Numbered from the stretch's first letter, positions 22,080 through 35,381 are shown. The stretch is 64,000 bases of DNA from Hydractinia symbiolongicarpus (GCF_029227915.1 NC_079887.1:21387650-21451649); one strand, 5' to 3'. The notes: generated by a model not told the origin, from the letters alone. A program made the numbers and translations.

Positions 22080-22682
22080 CTACTGTCCGAAAAAATCAGT
22101 CTTGAGACTGTTTGTACTTTCCAAATGAATGGCTCGACTACAGAAGCAGGTAAATAAAGCGCCATAGCGTTTAAGTTCCTTTCTTCCTTCTTTGATCAAA
22201 AATGGACCGAACATATCCACTCCTGAATACGTGAAAGGTGCAGCTTCTTTACAACGCTCTGATGGTAAATCTGCCATTCCTTATTCACCGAATCGTCCTT
22301 TAAACTTCCTGCATGTAACACATTTAAAGATTTAGTTTCGGACACATGAACTTGCATTAACAATCATGATACCTCTGTCGCTTAACGTTTCATCTCGACC
22401 ACCATGTTTCACCTTTTTGTGGTGATATTTATCACCAATTCTGTAATAGGATGCTTTTTTGGCAAAATGATGGGATTCTTTTATCCTCCAATCCAGACTT
22501 GACGATTTTCCAATTCGCCCACCAACTCGTATGATAGAATTTTCATCCACGAATGGGCTCAAACGAGAAAGAGAACCCATATTTCGTTTTCTTTTGTTCG
22601 CTAGCAGGCATGTCAATTCCGTCCCATATTGCTCGTTGTTGTTGAAAGATGTCATCGTCTCAATCCTTTCGTTCACTGCCAA
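22080..22682 (-). pseudogene. BEL/Pao retrotransposon integrase remnant, second copy
   Basis: Duplicate of 2252-2849. The H2C2 region is better kept here: 22682-22332 has LSRLSPFVDE, RVGGRIGK and HHKKVKHGGRDETL, the part ending in the zinc-binding pattern. The core fragment 22277-22080 has YSGVDMFGPFLIKEGRKE. No flanking LTRs were seen. Confidence 0.8.
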
Positions 22683-23007
22683 GTTGTTGTAGGAGTTGCT
22701 TGGCTGATAAAAGAAATAGGGATTATTTTTCTTCCTGGTTTGTTCATGTCATGCATTTGGATAGAACTTCTATATCATGCTCATTTTTCTTCCTAGTTTG
22801 AGTGGTTCTTCGCTATCCAATACCTCAAAGAAATTCACAAATTTTTCAGCATTGCACCTGATTTCTGCCACATTTTTGTCAATGTATTTGTCTACATTTT
22901 TCACAAACTTCTAAATACATGAAGCAATCTGATATGGCATAAGGGAATCGTTTTCAAACATTAATGAGATAGGCGATACCAAGCTCAAAACTTTCGAGGT
23001 GACTACA

Positions 23008-23999
23008 GACAGCTAGTAGTACTTCCAAACTTTTAAATTTCTTTAACAAGGCACTTATTTTTGCACGTGTTTTCAGCATCTAGTGGTAATAGCAGCGTCT
23101 TCAAAACATGTAATAAAAGCTGACCACATATGCATTAATTTGGAGAAAACTCTCGTTCTAACAAATCTGACAACGACAAAACAAACAACGATGTCATAAA
23201 TTTATAAAAACTGTAATAATTCACAATAGAAAAGGGTGTATCGTGATCACTTATTTCATCGCAGGAAATGACCTCCTCAAAAACTACTTTTAAAAAGGTT
23301 CACGCATGATCCCCTATGTCAGTTAGTTTCGTAATGGTTTGTGCAATTCTAACGAATTCGTTACATCCAGATATTTAGTCGATGTAGTAGATAAATTGCT
23401 TGTGTCAATCGATCGGTTCGTTCCAATTTATCATGATCTGAGTTGGTACACGTTCTGACTTGCTCCTATAAAGATGGTGTTATTTTTATATTTAACTTTG
23501 AGCTTATGATCTTCTATGTTTCATCAAGCTTATGCGTCTCTTTCCTCTATTTATATCGTACTGACGTTTTCATATACCTTGGTTTTGTCTCTGGTAATTT
23601 AGCTGAACTTTATCCCGAAATTTGTGAAGGTTTTAGCAACGTTGTCTTAACCAAAATTCAGATAAAGTTATAACATCAGATTCATGACTCTTTAGCATAA
23701 CTTCAAAGTGATCAAAGTTTCATGTGATACTTTATGCATTCAGATGAGCTATTGACAATTAGTTGCAATGTTTATTTAACTTTTTTCTCCAAAATGAAAA
23801 ACTCGTCTGAAGCCCCCAACAGGCAATTGAAAAACGACATTATAGAGAGTGTGCACTTAAAACAAGTCTGAACTAAAGTTGTTAGTATTTTTCTTACTGT
23901 TTTTAACACACCTGACAAACAAACTTTTGAACAGGTCCAGATTTAATGTCAATATCACCAGAAAGTAGTAATTGAACACATGCAGTATGATTAGATATA
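23008..23999. mobile_element. ~1 kb insertion absent from the duplicate block
   Basis: The left block reads GACTACAG/TTATGTAAAACC across this point (about 3175-3190), while the right block carries nearly 1 kb between the same flanks. The inserted DNA has one plus-strand frame (23443-23673), hydrophobic and without recognised motif, and no obvious terminal repeats. Insertion here or deletion in the left copy are both possible. Confidence 0.6.
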
Positions 24000-25640
24000 T
24001 GTAAAACCGCAAATCTTAGTTGTTTCATTTACTTTATTAGTGTTTAATCATTCCACAATATTTTACGGTTTTGATAAGCAATGTCATTAGACATAAACTA
24101 AAATAACTTTGAACACTGGAATCAAAATTTCTTCTGTAGATCCCATTTTTTGCTGTGATTTGAAGCAAGATCGCGAGTGTTGCGTGAGGAAGTCGTGCAA
24201 GTTTATAAAAATAAGTTCGTAGTTTAAATAAAAAAGTCTGCACAATTTTTTTAACTATACAAAATACACATGACTAATAACAATTTTTACGTTCAAAAAT
24301 TCAACCTGTTTAAATTAATATATTCATCTTTCTAGCTTGTTAGTGTCTTCTTTAACTGCTTCTGTGATAGGTTTTGTATTTTATTGAGATCAGCGTCGTA
24401 CTGTAGTTATCATAAAGATCCATACTTCTGAAATAAGATTTACGCTGTTGCAATTGGCTTATTTGATCATATTTTAATTGGCATCCTCCTAACTGTAGTA
24501 CTTCTACCTTGCAAGTGCCTTCATTAACTGTTTGTGTAATTCATATTGATTTATACTGCATTGTGATTAGTGTGATACTGTTGTCATCTTGTGGTTAATC
24601 GACAGCAAAAAACATTTTACAGCTACAACCAGGAACCATGCAGGGTACAGATTACATAAAAACGACACCCATCCAAAAAAACAGTTGGGTTCAATTGCTT
24701 TCCAACATACCGCCGTGTTGGTCCTTTAATGAATACACATCGACCTTATGTACAATTTCTAGTAACAATATGTTATTATAAAATCTCTATTATACTCACA
24801 TGAGTTTGCTGCATCTCTTTTAGAATGTTATCATTCACAAAGAAATTACGCCATAGATCAAATCGGAAGCATAGTTACCTTTTTTCTTAATTAATAACGT
24901 TTGACGTCATTCGATTTTTAAGGGACATTATTGATCTTCCTTAATTTGTTTATTTACTGCCATGTCAGCTCAATTTTACTATATCTTTTAAAATAAGTGC
25001 TCAATAAGGGCATTGTTGAATTTTAATCCATTTATGATCTTAGAAGCGTGGTAGTCACGCATATTCTTAGATCTAATACGAATTATTCTCGCAGATATGT
25101 TAATGAGTTAAGGCAACACAATCAGTGTTATATCAAAGAGATTGGAATCTGTTACATTTTCACTCTTATTTTCACTATCGAAAACCCAAACGGTTGTGTA
25201 ATTTCTCTTTTACCCTTGAATAGTGCCACTAGGGTTTTTAGGATTTAATAAGTTGTCCAGATCGTTTAGTTGCTCTTCTTGGTTTTTAAGTATCTTTGAC
25301 TGTGTAACCCCTTGCGGTCCAAGTGTTAAGTTTGTTAATCTGAGTCATAATTCACGCGAGGATGTAAAGTTTATTGAGACTGCTTCTTCTATGCACACTC
25401 CATTGTCTATGCACGCTCCATTGTCTATATCAGGGCCTATTTCCGACGACCATTTTGTTGTAGTGAAATGCTGTTTAATATACTTTGCATGTCCAACAAT
25501 ATGCGCGGGATAGCGTTGTACTTTTATAACAGTATAGCTAAACTTCTCTTAGTGACCAAAGCAACAATTATATGAATAAGATATTTTTGTTTTCCAATAA
25601 CCTTCCTTCTTTCATTGAACCGATTTGTCTTAGTGCGTCT

Positions 25641-26249
25641 TTCCTTCATTATTATTTAAACCTATTTTTTTTACGAGACTTTTATTTTGATCATGTGACG
25701 TCATAAAAAAGATGTAAATTCTAAGAGATATACTAATTGTTGAAAAAATAATACTTCTATTTTATCACATGACATACATTCACCATCTGAAAATTGTGAA
25801 ATTATTAAAACACAGAAATGTATATCGTATGAGAACATCCTTAAACAGCTGATAGTAACAGTTCACAAATTTTTGTGTGTTGCAATAAACCATCTATAAT
25901 ACCAATTGACTCCAGAAGAAAATGAAAACATTTAAAATATTTCCAATGTATATTTAAACACAAAAATGTTTCTAAAACATTTTAATGTGTGTAATAGACC
26001 AGTAATTGAAACAAAAAAATAAAGTTAAGTTCCAAGGCTTTACTGAAAAATAGGGTATCATAAAAATATCCTATTAACTTCTCAGGAACTTCTCTAAACA
26101 TGGTAAATTTTTTCGATTTTTCTGCGCTGTTAACTTTCTAATTCTTGCATCCTTGATTCTTAACATCATTTCTCAACTAGTTTACTAGTTCACTCTCATC
26201 TCGTGTTTGTAGATTTTAATTGATGTCCAGCAGGTAAATAACTTATTAT
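25641..26249. other. AT-rich DNA, no gene seen
   Basis: Begins where the duplicated block ends. No domain, exon or repeat of note. Confidence 0.4.
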
Positions 26250-28600
26250 CATAATTAAACTTAAGTTTTCAAACCGTTCGCCCCATTTAAATTCTGTCTA
26301 CGGTCACCAACCACTTTCGTTTTGTTGTACAGTTTCATATTACACTTAACTGACATGACATGTTTGTAAAATTTCAATTGTGCCAAAATTGTCTGACATC
26401 TAGCAGTCTCTGGAACATTGGTAATTGATGATTCAGCTTGTTTAATTGGTAATCCAGGCTGGCAAACCCAAGGAAACAAGAATCTTCACATTGTCTGCTT
26501 TTTTAAAGATGTTTTTTCTTCAGTCATTCTTTTCTCTTCTTGTTTTTTTAATAAATTCAGTCGTTTTTGTTCTTTCCAATCAGCTTTTCTAGTGTTGTAT
26601 TTCTCTTTCATATTTGTTACTTGTGTTCTTGCTTGTTGCATCAATTTTTCAACGTTCCTGGACACCACAAGAAGATCTAGAACAGCAAAGTCACTTTCAG
26701 ATCCTTTATTGGTTGCGGGTACAATTGTTGATGACTCTTTCAGAGTTGTAGAAGAATCTCAATACTTTCCTCGAGGTAACTGGTCAACACATTGCCTTTC
26801 CAAAATTGGAACCAGGGCATGACAAATAACTTCTAAGCATTCCTGTGTTAAAGCATGAAAATCATCATCTTAGGTATAGTTAAACAACTTTTTGAAAACC
26901 TCATCATCGTGATTCACTGCATTATTCGTATCAAATATGTTTTCACTTAGGAAGGATGAAGCATCTTTACAAGGATCAGAGTGCTGGATTTTAGGTCAGA
27001 GTAAGAATGGTTTTAGTTCTAATATGCTTTTACAACTTTCTATAATTCTCCAAAGTAGGCCTGTAACTAATTTATCAATAATTCCTAATGCTCTAGCTTC
27101 AGCATAGAATAACTTTGTTAAAATATCCTTACCAACCGCTTTTGGAGATTATTAGGATTTAACCAATTTTTCAGAAAATCAACAATTGCATCATGATGAA
27201 AATAAAGTGCAGCAGCGATATAAAAATAAATATTAAATCGGTTACCTAAAAATGGTGCTAAATAAGATTTCTCTTCACGACCTGCTGAAAAGAATTAAAG
27301 TACGATGCAACACCACATTCATCATAAAAAGCTTTACTAGCTGTCCGTATTAATCTCACTACAGCTGCTTCTTGTGTATTAAATGCAATTATTTCCCGGG
27401 TAAAAGGGCGGCGTCAATAGTTCTAAAAATCGCGCAATGTGATTGGTTAGAACATAGCAACTGTGTTTAAAGTTTAAATACAGTAGCATTAAATGTAAAT
27501 AAACACGGGAAAAAATTAAACAAAATGCGAAAAATAAGTGAAACTAACTTTTTTGTTTTCAAGAATTCGATGTTGCAGCTACAATAAAAACCTGTGATGT
27601 TTACACGATATTCGATGTTGGAATCTACGTTCCATATGTGAATAGTTTCTATAAAGACATGGTTTCTACATCCTGGTTATAATGTTATATTTTTTGTCGT
27701 AAAATGTAGTATCCGGATAATAATCCATATAATAACTGTTTATTTAGTAGGTGCAGCTTACAAAAGAATTCACCTATATCTGAATGTCATTTTTTTGTTT
27801 TATAGACAACATTTTCAAATTTTTAAACACCTTTGGTAGCAACTCCTATCTTTCTGTTTTCAATTGAGCATTAAATAATTGGATTTATTGGACCAAGGTC
27901 AGACATTGGTCTTTTTATTGTTCGTTCTAATTTAGCAAAATTAAAATTGGTATTTTTCTCATCCAACACATCAAAGATATCATCTATTGTGGCTGTAAAA
28001 AAATTTAGCACAGTAGCTGCGTCTCCACTGGCTACCTACCTCAGACAATCCAAAATATAAAGTTTTGCCTATACTAGTTGTTGTATGAGAATTTTGGTAA
28101 TGCTTGTGATACTTACTAATACTATCACTATGAAAACAATTACCCATTGTTTTTCCATCATTTTCATTGCTTCTGCTACTTGAAACTGAGATAAAATTAA
28201 GGCTTTTTGCATTAGACGAGATTTTACCACAGTTGATGGCAAGCGACCAATTTTTTATTTTTTTTGCCCGTGTTCCAATAACTACCTTAATGACGTCGTT
28301 ACTTTTTTATACTAACGTTCAATGACAACAACTCCATTACTACCTCACGTATTTCATCACAATATCTTCCTCCTTTAAAAGTTACTATTTCTTCATCAAC
28401 AAAAAGTTCCACTAACATCTCCAGTTCCTTATTTTCCTTTTCTAAACTTTTAGCATTGACTACTAACTTTTCATAATCTTTAATATTTTGTAAAGCTTAT
28501 GTCATCACATTTGACTTGTTCTGTTCTGTTAGAACCTCCAAAACTTCTGAATGAAGAGCAGTTTCTTCTAACTGATCATCAGAAACCTGAAATATGTTAT
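26250..28600 (-). pseudogene. Repetitive transposon-type ORF, family X, copy 2
   Basis: Minus-strand coding pieces in order: a coiled-coil-like acidic stretch with LEKENKELEMLVELF and FKGGRYCDEIREVVMELL (28600-28320); the region shared with copy 1 (28262-27190, KYHKHYQNSHTTTS); NTQEAAVVRLIRTASKAFYDE (about 27310-27370); and a charged helix with VEKLMQQARTQV and WKEQKRLNLLKKQ (26668-26486). The order and motifs resemble a repetitive ORF family of cnidarian and fish genomes that I cannot assign to a transposon superfamily. Many stops: dead copy. Confidence 0.5.
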
Positions 28601-28759
28601 AATATTATACTCTTTAAACATTTACATACAGTTATTTTTGCAACAGATACATATTCAGACATTATTGTATCATGAACGTATACTTAGAATATATTCTTTT
28701 TAGATTTTTTGATTATCCGTAATTCACAACACATATCTATTCATGTTGAAAAAACCTAC

Positions 28760-28926
28760 CACACTCTTGCAGCATGTATTCTTCTGGGAAAGAATAAATA
28801 TGGTTGGGTATCCCATCAGATAGTTCAGTGTTGCTTTGGTGCCTTATGCGGTGACTATTCCATGTGTCTTGAAAGATGCAGAGTTCCCTTTCCATAACAA
28901 GGATCATTATGTAAACAAGAAGCATT
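28760..28926 (-). pseudogene. Isolated exon of the DDE-integrase-like gene
   Basis: Flanked by a TTTTGTTAG acceptor and a GAGTGTG/GTAGGT donor, the same phase and junction as exon 3 of the 57355-59056 gene. Shared residues include TWNSHRIR, DGIPNHIYSFP and LQECG. No neighbouring exons remain here. Confidence 0.65.
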
Positions 28927-28929
28927 CTA

Positions 28930-29730
28930 ACAAAATAAAATGGAATTAAGTCTTTTTAATTCTTTTTAAAAAGTAGTGAAAATATATATTTCATACCTAT
29001 CAAGTTCACTGTGTGGGTCATAGTAGCTTAATTCGGGGCAGGAGGAGTCACTTAAGGGAACAAACGTAAAAAAAACTAAGAAGACAATGGTTTTTTGAAA
29101 AAAAATTAATACAGGCTTAAACAATGATAAAAAACCTTAAAACAAACCAAAAAAAATTTACAGAAAAAAATCAACATGATATACTGCAATAGTGTGCTAA
29201 CTCATCTTACCGCCAAAGTTGGGGCAAAATGGGACACGATAGAAATCCAGGAACAAAGGAGAAAATATCGAGTTTTTAAACTTCCATTAGATGTCTGACA
29301 AAAGTAAAATTTGTACCACTACTTAGTAGCAGCAAGCTAGCAGGTTAAATGAAAATAAAATATAGCTATAAAAATCCTAACCGTATATAAATCGTGTATA
29401 AAATAATCAAAATAAAAAACAAAGAAATACAATTAATCACAGAAGTCACAAATAGTTTTATCTGAAGAACAACATAGTTCATGAAGCCATGCTGAACACT
29501 TTATACACTGTGTCCAGTTTTCTCCTGGCAATGACTCGTGCCACCAATCACCGCAAACATTCGCAATATTCTACAACTGGTGGTGTCGTTTTTGTTTTAG
29601 TCGTTTTTTTCTTTTTAATGTTTCTTTTTTCGCGTTTGGTTGTTTTTTCGAATTTGATGGTTTCTTTGTCTCAGTCTCAGATTTCTCCAAAGATAACTTG
29701 TATGGTGATCCTGTAATAATTTCTGATTCT
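28930..29730. other. AT-rich DNA, no gene seen
   Basis: Simple A- and T-rich tracts. The plus-strand frame 29489-29716 is hydrophobic noise opposite a lysine-rich minus-strand stretch. Confidence 0.35.
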
Positions 29731-30270
29731 TCACTTCGCTTCTTTTTTTTTTTCAACAATATCGGGAACTTTTAAAATTTCCCTAAAACTCACCGGCGTT
29801 GAATGAACAATCATGTCAATGGCATCAACACTGGATCCAGCTTGCGATGAAGATGCAATAGGCTCTTCTGTAATGCTGCTAATATCTGGGGTAGCAAGTG
29901 GTTCTCTCGGGTCTGACAAAAATTCTTTTTCTGGCAAAATTGATGCATCGTAAGGAACAATTCCAGTGCATCGAAAACCGGATATCGCGTTTTCAATTGT
30001 GGCTGCCTTAATTGTGGCTGTCTGTAAGTCCAATATTTTTTTTATGGCTTCTGTGCCCATCTAAAATTAAAATGACACGATCATCCTTTGTCGGCTTTGT
30101 CATTGTCGATAATGTCTGCCGGCGTTTAAGAAAACCTGACACAAAATCACGTCCTGCCATTTGATGAACTTTGTTAAAAGGGTGCTTAATTTTATTCCTT
30201 TTACAATATTCATATATAACCCTTCTTAGTTCATTTATGGATAATCCATAAAAAGAATTGTCTGCACAGA
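29731..30270 (-). pseudogene. pogo/Tigger-like transposase fragments (N- and C-terminal)
   Basis: 30270-30100 repeats the N-terminal segment seen at 14140-14000 (FYGLSINELRR, AGRDFVSGFLKRRQ). It is joined to a C-terminal frame, 30060-29731, with ENAISGFRCTGIVPYDASIL, a pattern typical of the tail of this transposase family (GF-x-x-TGI-P), followed by a Ser/Pro-rich end. The DDE core between them is missing. Confidence 0.7.
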
Positions 30271-30274
30271 TAGG

Positions 30275-32090
30275 ACGGCTGAAGCTGAAATGAAGGTTAG
30301 ATCCGTATTAGGTTCACCTCAACATGGTAAAAATGGCCTAGGTATGCATCCCAACCCTATAAAGTACCCAATGTCAAGGGATGTTACCGTTACAGAAGAT
30401 TGGTAACAGAACCTGCTAGAGACATCGATGCAGAAGACCATATAAGTAAGGCTATGTAATTACAAGTGCAAGGGTACTGGACCAGATGGAAGAATTACAT
30501 TAAAAACGATCTCTCCTAGAAATCCTTGCTGGGCATGCCCCCAAACTTGCTTGCTTTTTGTTTAGGCACCACCTACGATGTTCTCCCATCACCAAGTAAT
30601 TTGAAGAGGTGGCGTTTGCGCACTGAAACCTCCTGTTTCTTATGCGGTAAGCAAGTGTGCACCAAACTGCCCTTACACAGGGTCGGATTACATTTCTCCA
30701 CGATTCTGTTTTGCGTCTACTTTTAGAGCTTTCTGAGTTTATTACTTCTATCTCTTCCCCGGTAAAGCAACTAAATAACATCAAATTTGTTAAAGCAGGT
30801 GTTCGTCCCCCTAGTAAAAAGTCTAAGCCCATAGGTCTCTTACATCTTGCCTCCGATTGGTTGCTTCTTTCTGACTTAAAAGGTGGATTCGTTTTCCCTG
30901 GTCATATCGCAATAACATCGCTTAGACCAGATCTTGTCATGTACTCTAACAACAGCAAACGTGTAATTTTGATAGAGCTCACCTGTCCATGTGAGGAAAA
31001 TATGGAAATCTGGCATTAAAAGAAGCTTTCGAAGTATTTACCCTTAGTTGAAATTATTAAACAGAACGGATGGAATGTAGATATTTTCGCAATTGAAGTA
31101 GGTGCTCGAGGTTATTGCTCCCGATGAGTGTCACTGTGTTTAAAAAGATTAGGGTTGAACAACAACAAAACTTTCCGAGCTGCGTGTAACCTTGCTGATG
31201 TATGTATGAAATCCTCTTTTTGTATTTGGATTGCAAGAAATTCAAGTGAATGGAATCAAGATGGACTTATCTCCATATCCTCCACACTAACGGGGCCTGA
31301 TTCTCAAATGCCAAAAACAAAAACCTTGCCACAGAAACAAAACCGAACTTACTGTAAGAGCAACCAGTCTGAAAAGACTTTCCCTGATTTGCCTAACCAC
31401 TAGACTGCTTCAATAACTTTACATGCAGGGCTTATAAATAAAAGTAATACGTGCTACGCCAATTCTATTTTGCAAGCTTTAACTGTAACTCCTACACTTT
31501 GGTCACAATGTGCATCTGAGTCCTCTTATGTTTCTTCTCTCTCCGGTTATTGCAAGCAATAGCATTACTAATATTTTAACAACGACCATGTCATGCAATC
31601 GTGTCTCTTTTCATCTAGTAGGGAGAAGAGTATGACTATTGTGCCACTTGCTACCTCAAGTAGCGTTGCAAACTCCTTTCACTTGTTTTTCCAACCCGAA
31701 GAGCTGACTGGCAATGACATATGGCTTTATCCACAGTGTTCTTCCCTCCAGAGAGACAGCTTTTAGTCGGTGTGGGGATTTGTTGATTTTCCAACTAAAA
31801 AGATTTACCTGTGTCGAGGGAAGATCAGTAAAAAACAACCAATTGTTAATTGTATCTCTCATTCTGGCAACATATTGGAGGTACCTTCACATCCTGCAGA
31901 TGATGTTTCTTTTACCAACAAATACAAACTAGTGGCAACTATAAATCATTCAGGCAGCAGGTCATTATTGGGCATTTATTAAAGATCGGAATGTAGACGA
32001 GTGGTTGAAATGCGATGACGGGGCAGTAGTTAAGGTTTAGCCGTCTGATATAACTAACTAGTGTATGTGTTGTTCTTTCTCAAGCTGTGA
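30275..32090 (+). pseudogene. RT-RLE-USP retrotransposon, copy D
   Basis: Starts downstream of the RT, in the linker (GLGMHPNP, SPSNLKRW region near 30590). The endonuclease core follows (30657-31019: RPDLVMYS, IELTCPCEEN), then IEVGARGYC and FCIWIARNS (31085-31250), a Pro/Gln/Lys-rich linker (to 31403), and a USP Cys box NKSNTCYANSILQAL at about 31436. The USP body is shortened around 31540. The C-terminal part carries INHSG...AGHYWAFIKD and KCDDGAVV up to about 32090, with the catalytic His present. Stops and frameshifts occur throughout (for example 31017 and 32038). Closest to copy B2. Confidence 0.75.
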
Positions 32091-32660
32091 AAACGCAAGT
32101 TTTGCTTTGTAAAAGGGGGAGGATTTCTTTTCCTAGCGGTTTTATTACCCCGGCTGTTATTTTCACCGGCAGCCTTCCGTAATTCAGGTGTTCGCTCACT
32201 CTCCACTCTCTTACAGAGTAATTAAAAGAAGCTAAGCAAGGGGGTTTGACAATCTGTCTTGTCTTTGGGTGTGACGGCCCCACTTTTAACCCCGGTCCAT
32301 TAGGGAGGCCAAGTTTGCTCACTTTGTCTACAAGGTTAACGATCTTGATGTACCCACAGTTATTGTTATAAGAAGCTCTGCAAGGGGTTTGATTTACGCC
32401 CACTCATTTTACCCCAGTAACTTCAGGCTGGTCCCAAGCGTCAATCACCTGTGTAAGGCTCAGTGTTGGGATCCCGTAACACATGTGGAAAGCTACGGCC
32501 AGGTTCACAAGTCCTGGCGCATGGGTGGTTGTCTGCTCTTATTTATAGTTTTATATTTATAGTTTGATATTTATTTGTTTCTTTCTATCTCGTATAGCAA
32601 TTTGTAACTGTCAGTAGGTGTTTGTGATGTAATGTTTATAGAGGGTCTATAGAGGCATCT
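32091..32660 (+). promoter_or_regulatory. Copy D 3' UTR
   Basis: Shares CCTAGCGGTTTT and ACCCCGGCTGTTA with copy B2. Structured unit D1 (32234-32294) has hairpins GACA-ATC-TGTC and GGGT-GTGACG-GCCC within GGGG/CCCC. Unit D2 (32377-32417) is shortened. The CCAGGTTCACAAGTCCTGG hairpin is at about 32504. The terminal hairpin seen in B, C and E is not found. Confidence 0.6.
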
Positions 32661-33085
32661 TAAATAAACAAACAAATAAGAAATAAGAGCCACATATTAG
32701 CAGCTACATAGTAAGAGGTCACAGGCCTTGGTGGTGTATATATATTGGAAATGAAAAGGAGCTCATAACAGTCAGGTGGCTATACACGTAGCCAAACCAG
32801 GTAAACTTATCAAATTTTCTTGAACAGTTCGCATCAAACGCAGACTTAATAAAGTAGTTTGCTAATTTAATAAACAAAATTTCTTGGTACATGTTGGCTA
32901 GTAGGTATTAGCTACCTAACCCAGCCTTTCTTTAGTGACTGAACTAGGTAAACTACAGTGTAAAATGTAAGCATGAGAAGAGCAGATATTCACTAATTTT
33001 TATTCATTGTGTGACCCATCTTACCCCATGTACCCCTTTGGAGAAAACCCTAAATTCTTTTCATATTGGAAAAAGTTTGACATTT
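32655..33085. repeat. Repeat shared with 14400-14836
   Basis: Second copy of the pogo-associated non-coding segment. It follows directly on the 3' UTR of copy D and ends at the position where the 5.4 kb transposon sits in the other copy. Confidence 0.85.
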
Positions 33086-33519
33086 TGTGTTGATATGTTT
33101 AGGTATAGCTAGGAGTAAAGTTTCTAAAACATATAGCTATGCTGTGGTTACTACAGTATTTAAGTTGTATAGATGAATTTCCTAACATGTGTTTCATATA
33201 ACAAAAATAAAAAAATAGTTTAAAAATTACGGTACATTTTTTTTTTCTGTGTAATGTCTCTATCGTTGGTTACAGTAAAGTTTCAGCTGTTGATTAAGAG
33301 ATGATGTAACTTAAACAATATCCCTTTAGATAACTATTTTACTGAATCAATCTCGGCCAAACAAGAGATTTTAAAATCCGAATCGTCCTACCCCGCCGAC
33401 CCGTCTTGCTTTTTTTCTTTGAGATAGGCTAATTGAGATTTGAAATAAATTTCCAACTCTTCATGCAGTTCCCGTCACCATCTCTCGATCTAATAGACAA
33501 CGCGGAAGAATTAAAGAAA
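33086..33519. other. AT-rich DNA, no gene seen
   Basis: No frame or repeat of note. Confidence 0.35.
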
Positions 33520-34290
33520 GCACTTCAAATAAATATTTTACTTCGTGGGACACTTGCCACATACCTGATTAGAGGTGGAAGGACCATACAAAATAGTTTC
33601 GCTTGGATCGTTATCATTGTGATGTCTTTGAAGGAACGCAAGCATGACTGCCATAGTTCCCGTTTCTGTTCCTCTGTCAACCCTCAAGGCAGCAATAAGT
33701 TTATTCTCGTAGAAATACCAACGTCCTTCTAACTTTGGGTTGCTGTTGCTTGTCCATATTTTTAACCTTGAAATCTTCCTACTTACTGTATCTATGCGTC
33801 CATAAATAGCCAAAGGTTACGTGCTATTGTGATATCCCACCAACTTGTAATGTCCGTCCAGTGACTGAACCCAGTTAGGACCAGGGGGTTATAAAATGAC
33901 CTTTAACTTTCGTGTGTCCCATAGTTCTAGCCGAAAGCCCTGTCTTAACGTCTTGCATAACTGCGTTCACTAATTCTCGTGGAGCGTTGAGGTTATGTTG
34001 CATTCTAACCTTTCTCTGCATTGTCCGATACCCAACTAAGTTACCTGGGCCATCAAGTTCCGTTTTAACGGCGTTTTTTACATCTCTTATGGAGACGTTC
34101 GCATCGCTGTAGTATACGTTGAAATGACGCAATCTCCGGTCTAACGAGCGATAACTCCATGCATACTGTGGGAATTCCTTCACCGTGAAACTCAGAACTT
34201 CCTTTTCAAGCCCTCACGAACATATTGTGTCAAAGATTTGCAAAGACTGCTGTCGTCTTTCCATTCAGCTGTGCGCATTGCAGTGGCCAT
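33520..34290 (-). pseudogene. DDE-integrase-like transposon gene, decayed copy
   Basis: Reads from ATG at 34290 (MATAMRTAEWKDD) with a frameshift near 34195, then 34183-33875 (YRSLDRRLRHFNV, ELDGPGNLVGYRTMQ), a stop near 33875, and 33813-33538 (AIYGRIDTVSRKI, LRVDRGTETG, YGPSTSNQV). It aligns with the first exon of the 57355-59056 gene, including the two Asp-containing motifs, and ends at the same splice position. The exon carrying the Glu motif is missing here. Confidence 0.7.
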
Positions 34291-34399
34291 CTTTGTTTAT
34301 TATTTGAACGTGTTTTTAAAATGCCGAAAAGCATTATGGTAACTGCCCGCGCTTTAAGATGTTGCAAGGCATTATGGTATACTGTGGCAGCGATAGGCC

Positions 34400-34600
34400 T
34401 GTTGTATTTTTAAAAATTGTTTTACATTTTTTTTTTATTATTATTATTTTTTTTTGCTTTTCTTTTTGTTTTATTTTACAGTTTTATTTTCATTTCTTTT
34501 TTATTTTTTTTTTTGTATTTTATTTTTTTTTGCTTTTTTATTGAAACTGTTTCAAATATTTTTTTTCATCCGGAAAAATCTCTTTTTATACACATTTTTG
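34400..34600. repeat. T-rich low-complexity tract
   Basis: Long T runs with interspersed A, C and G. The Phe-rich frames here are artefacts of composition. Confidence 0.9.
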
Positions 34601-34639
34601 ATATGCCTTGACGAAAATTATCACGTCGGTTTGTAGCTG

Positions 34640-35220
34640 TCTCAGTATCACTTGTTTCTTCTTCCAACTCAATGTTAAAATCTTCATTTTCATCTCAATT
34701 AAGAAGTTCCATTGGTAAATTACCAACATCAATATTTATTCAATATTCATTCAAAAGCATTATTAGTTTTTAGATAAAACAGGGCATTTTCCACCGTTTC
34801 AGGTGATACGGGTTCAAAGCAAACATAACCAGTGAATTCTATTTTTTTAATTGACTAGCACATCTTTAGATTAGTGTAGATTCCGCGTTTATGTTGTTGC
34901 TGTTTCATCTACTGAGACAGGAATATTACAAATAGCACCTTTTATTTTTGGCATTTGCTCTTTAGACATAGTAGCAATTTTTTTGAACAACAAACGTTTT
35001 GCAATTGAAGCAAGCTCAACTTGTTTAAAATAGCTAACTCTTCGGGAATATCTGCAACATTCAGTTTGTTGGCTACAGCCTGACAAGGAGCTTTTATTTT
35101 TTTGAACATGTTAAACAATAGATGTTTTCTTGCACGTACTAAATTTAACTTTTGATCGTTTTGACGCATGTATTTGTGTTTGCCCTTGTATTTGTATTTT
35201 TGAGGTGTCCAACATATTTA
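34640..35220 (-). pseudogene. Helitron-associated protein remnant
   Basis: Minus-strand pieces read LNVADIPEELAILNKLSLLQ and, in a second frame, KKIATMSKEQMPKIKGAICN, then GYVCFEPVSPETVENALFYL near 34810. The order 'IPEEL-LNxLE, KKI-MPKxQ-KIKGAICN, F-GxVxFExVxPExV' matches the region upstream of the Helitron rolling-circle domain as I recall it. Rep and helicase domains are absent. Broken by frameshifts and stops. Confidence 0.5.
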
Positions 35221-35345
35221 TGATGTTCTTTTAAAAATCTGAGGTTTGATTTCTTACAAAATAACGTTTAACATGGATATCGATACCCTGAATTAGTATG
35301 ACAAGAAATTGCATCTCGTACTGTGTACGAATAAGTATTATTTTG

Positions 35346-35381
<36 letters not shown>

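Larger units (their letters stand above)
20998..25640. repeat. Segmental duplication, right copy
   Basis: Matches 1236-4820 in the same orientation. It begins inside the USP domain, carries a complete retrotransposon 3' terminus (22042-22055 hairpin) that the left copy lacks, and contains extra DNA at 23008-23999. Confidence 0.9.

Noticed and set aside
34359-34636. Three overlapping Phe-rich membrane-like frames.
   Set aside because: They are produced by the T-rich tract and have no independent support.
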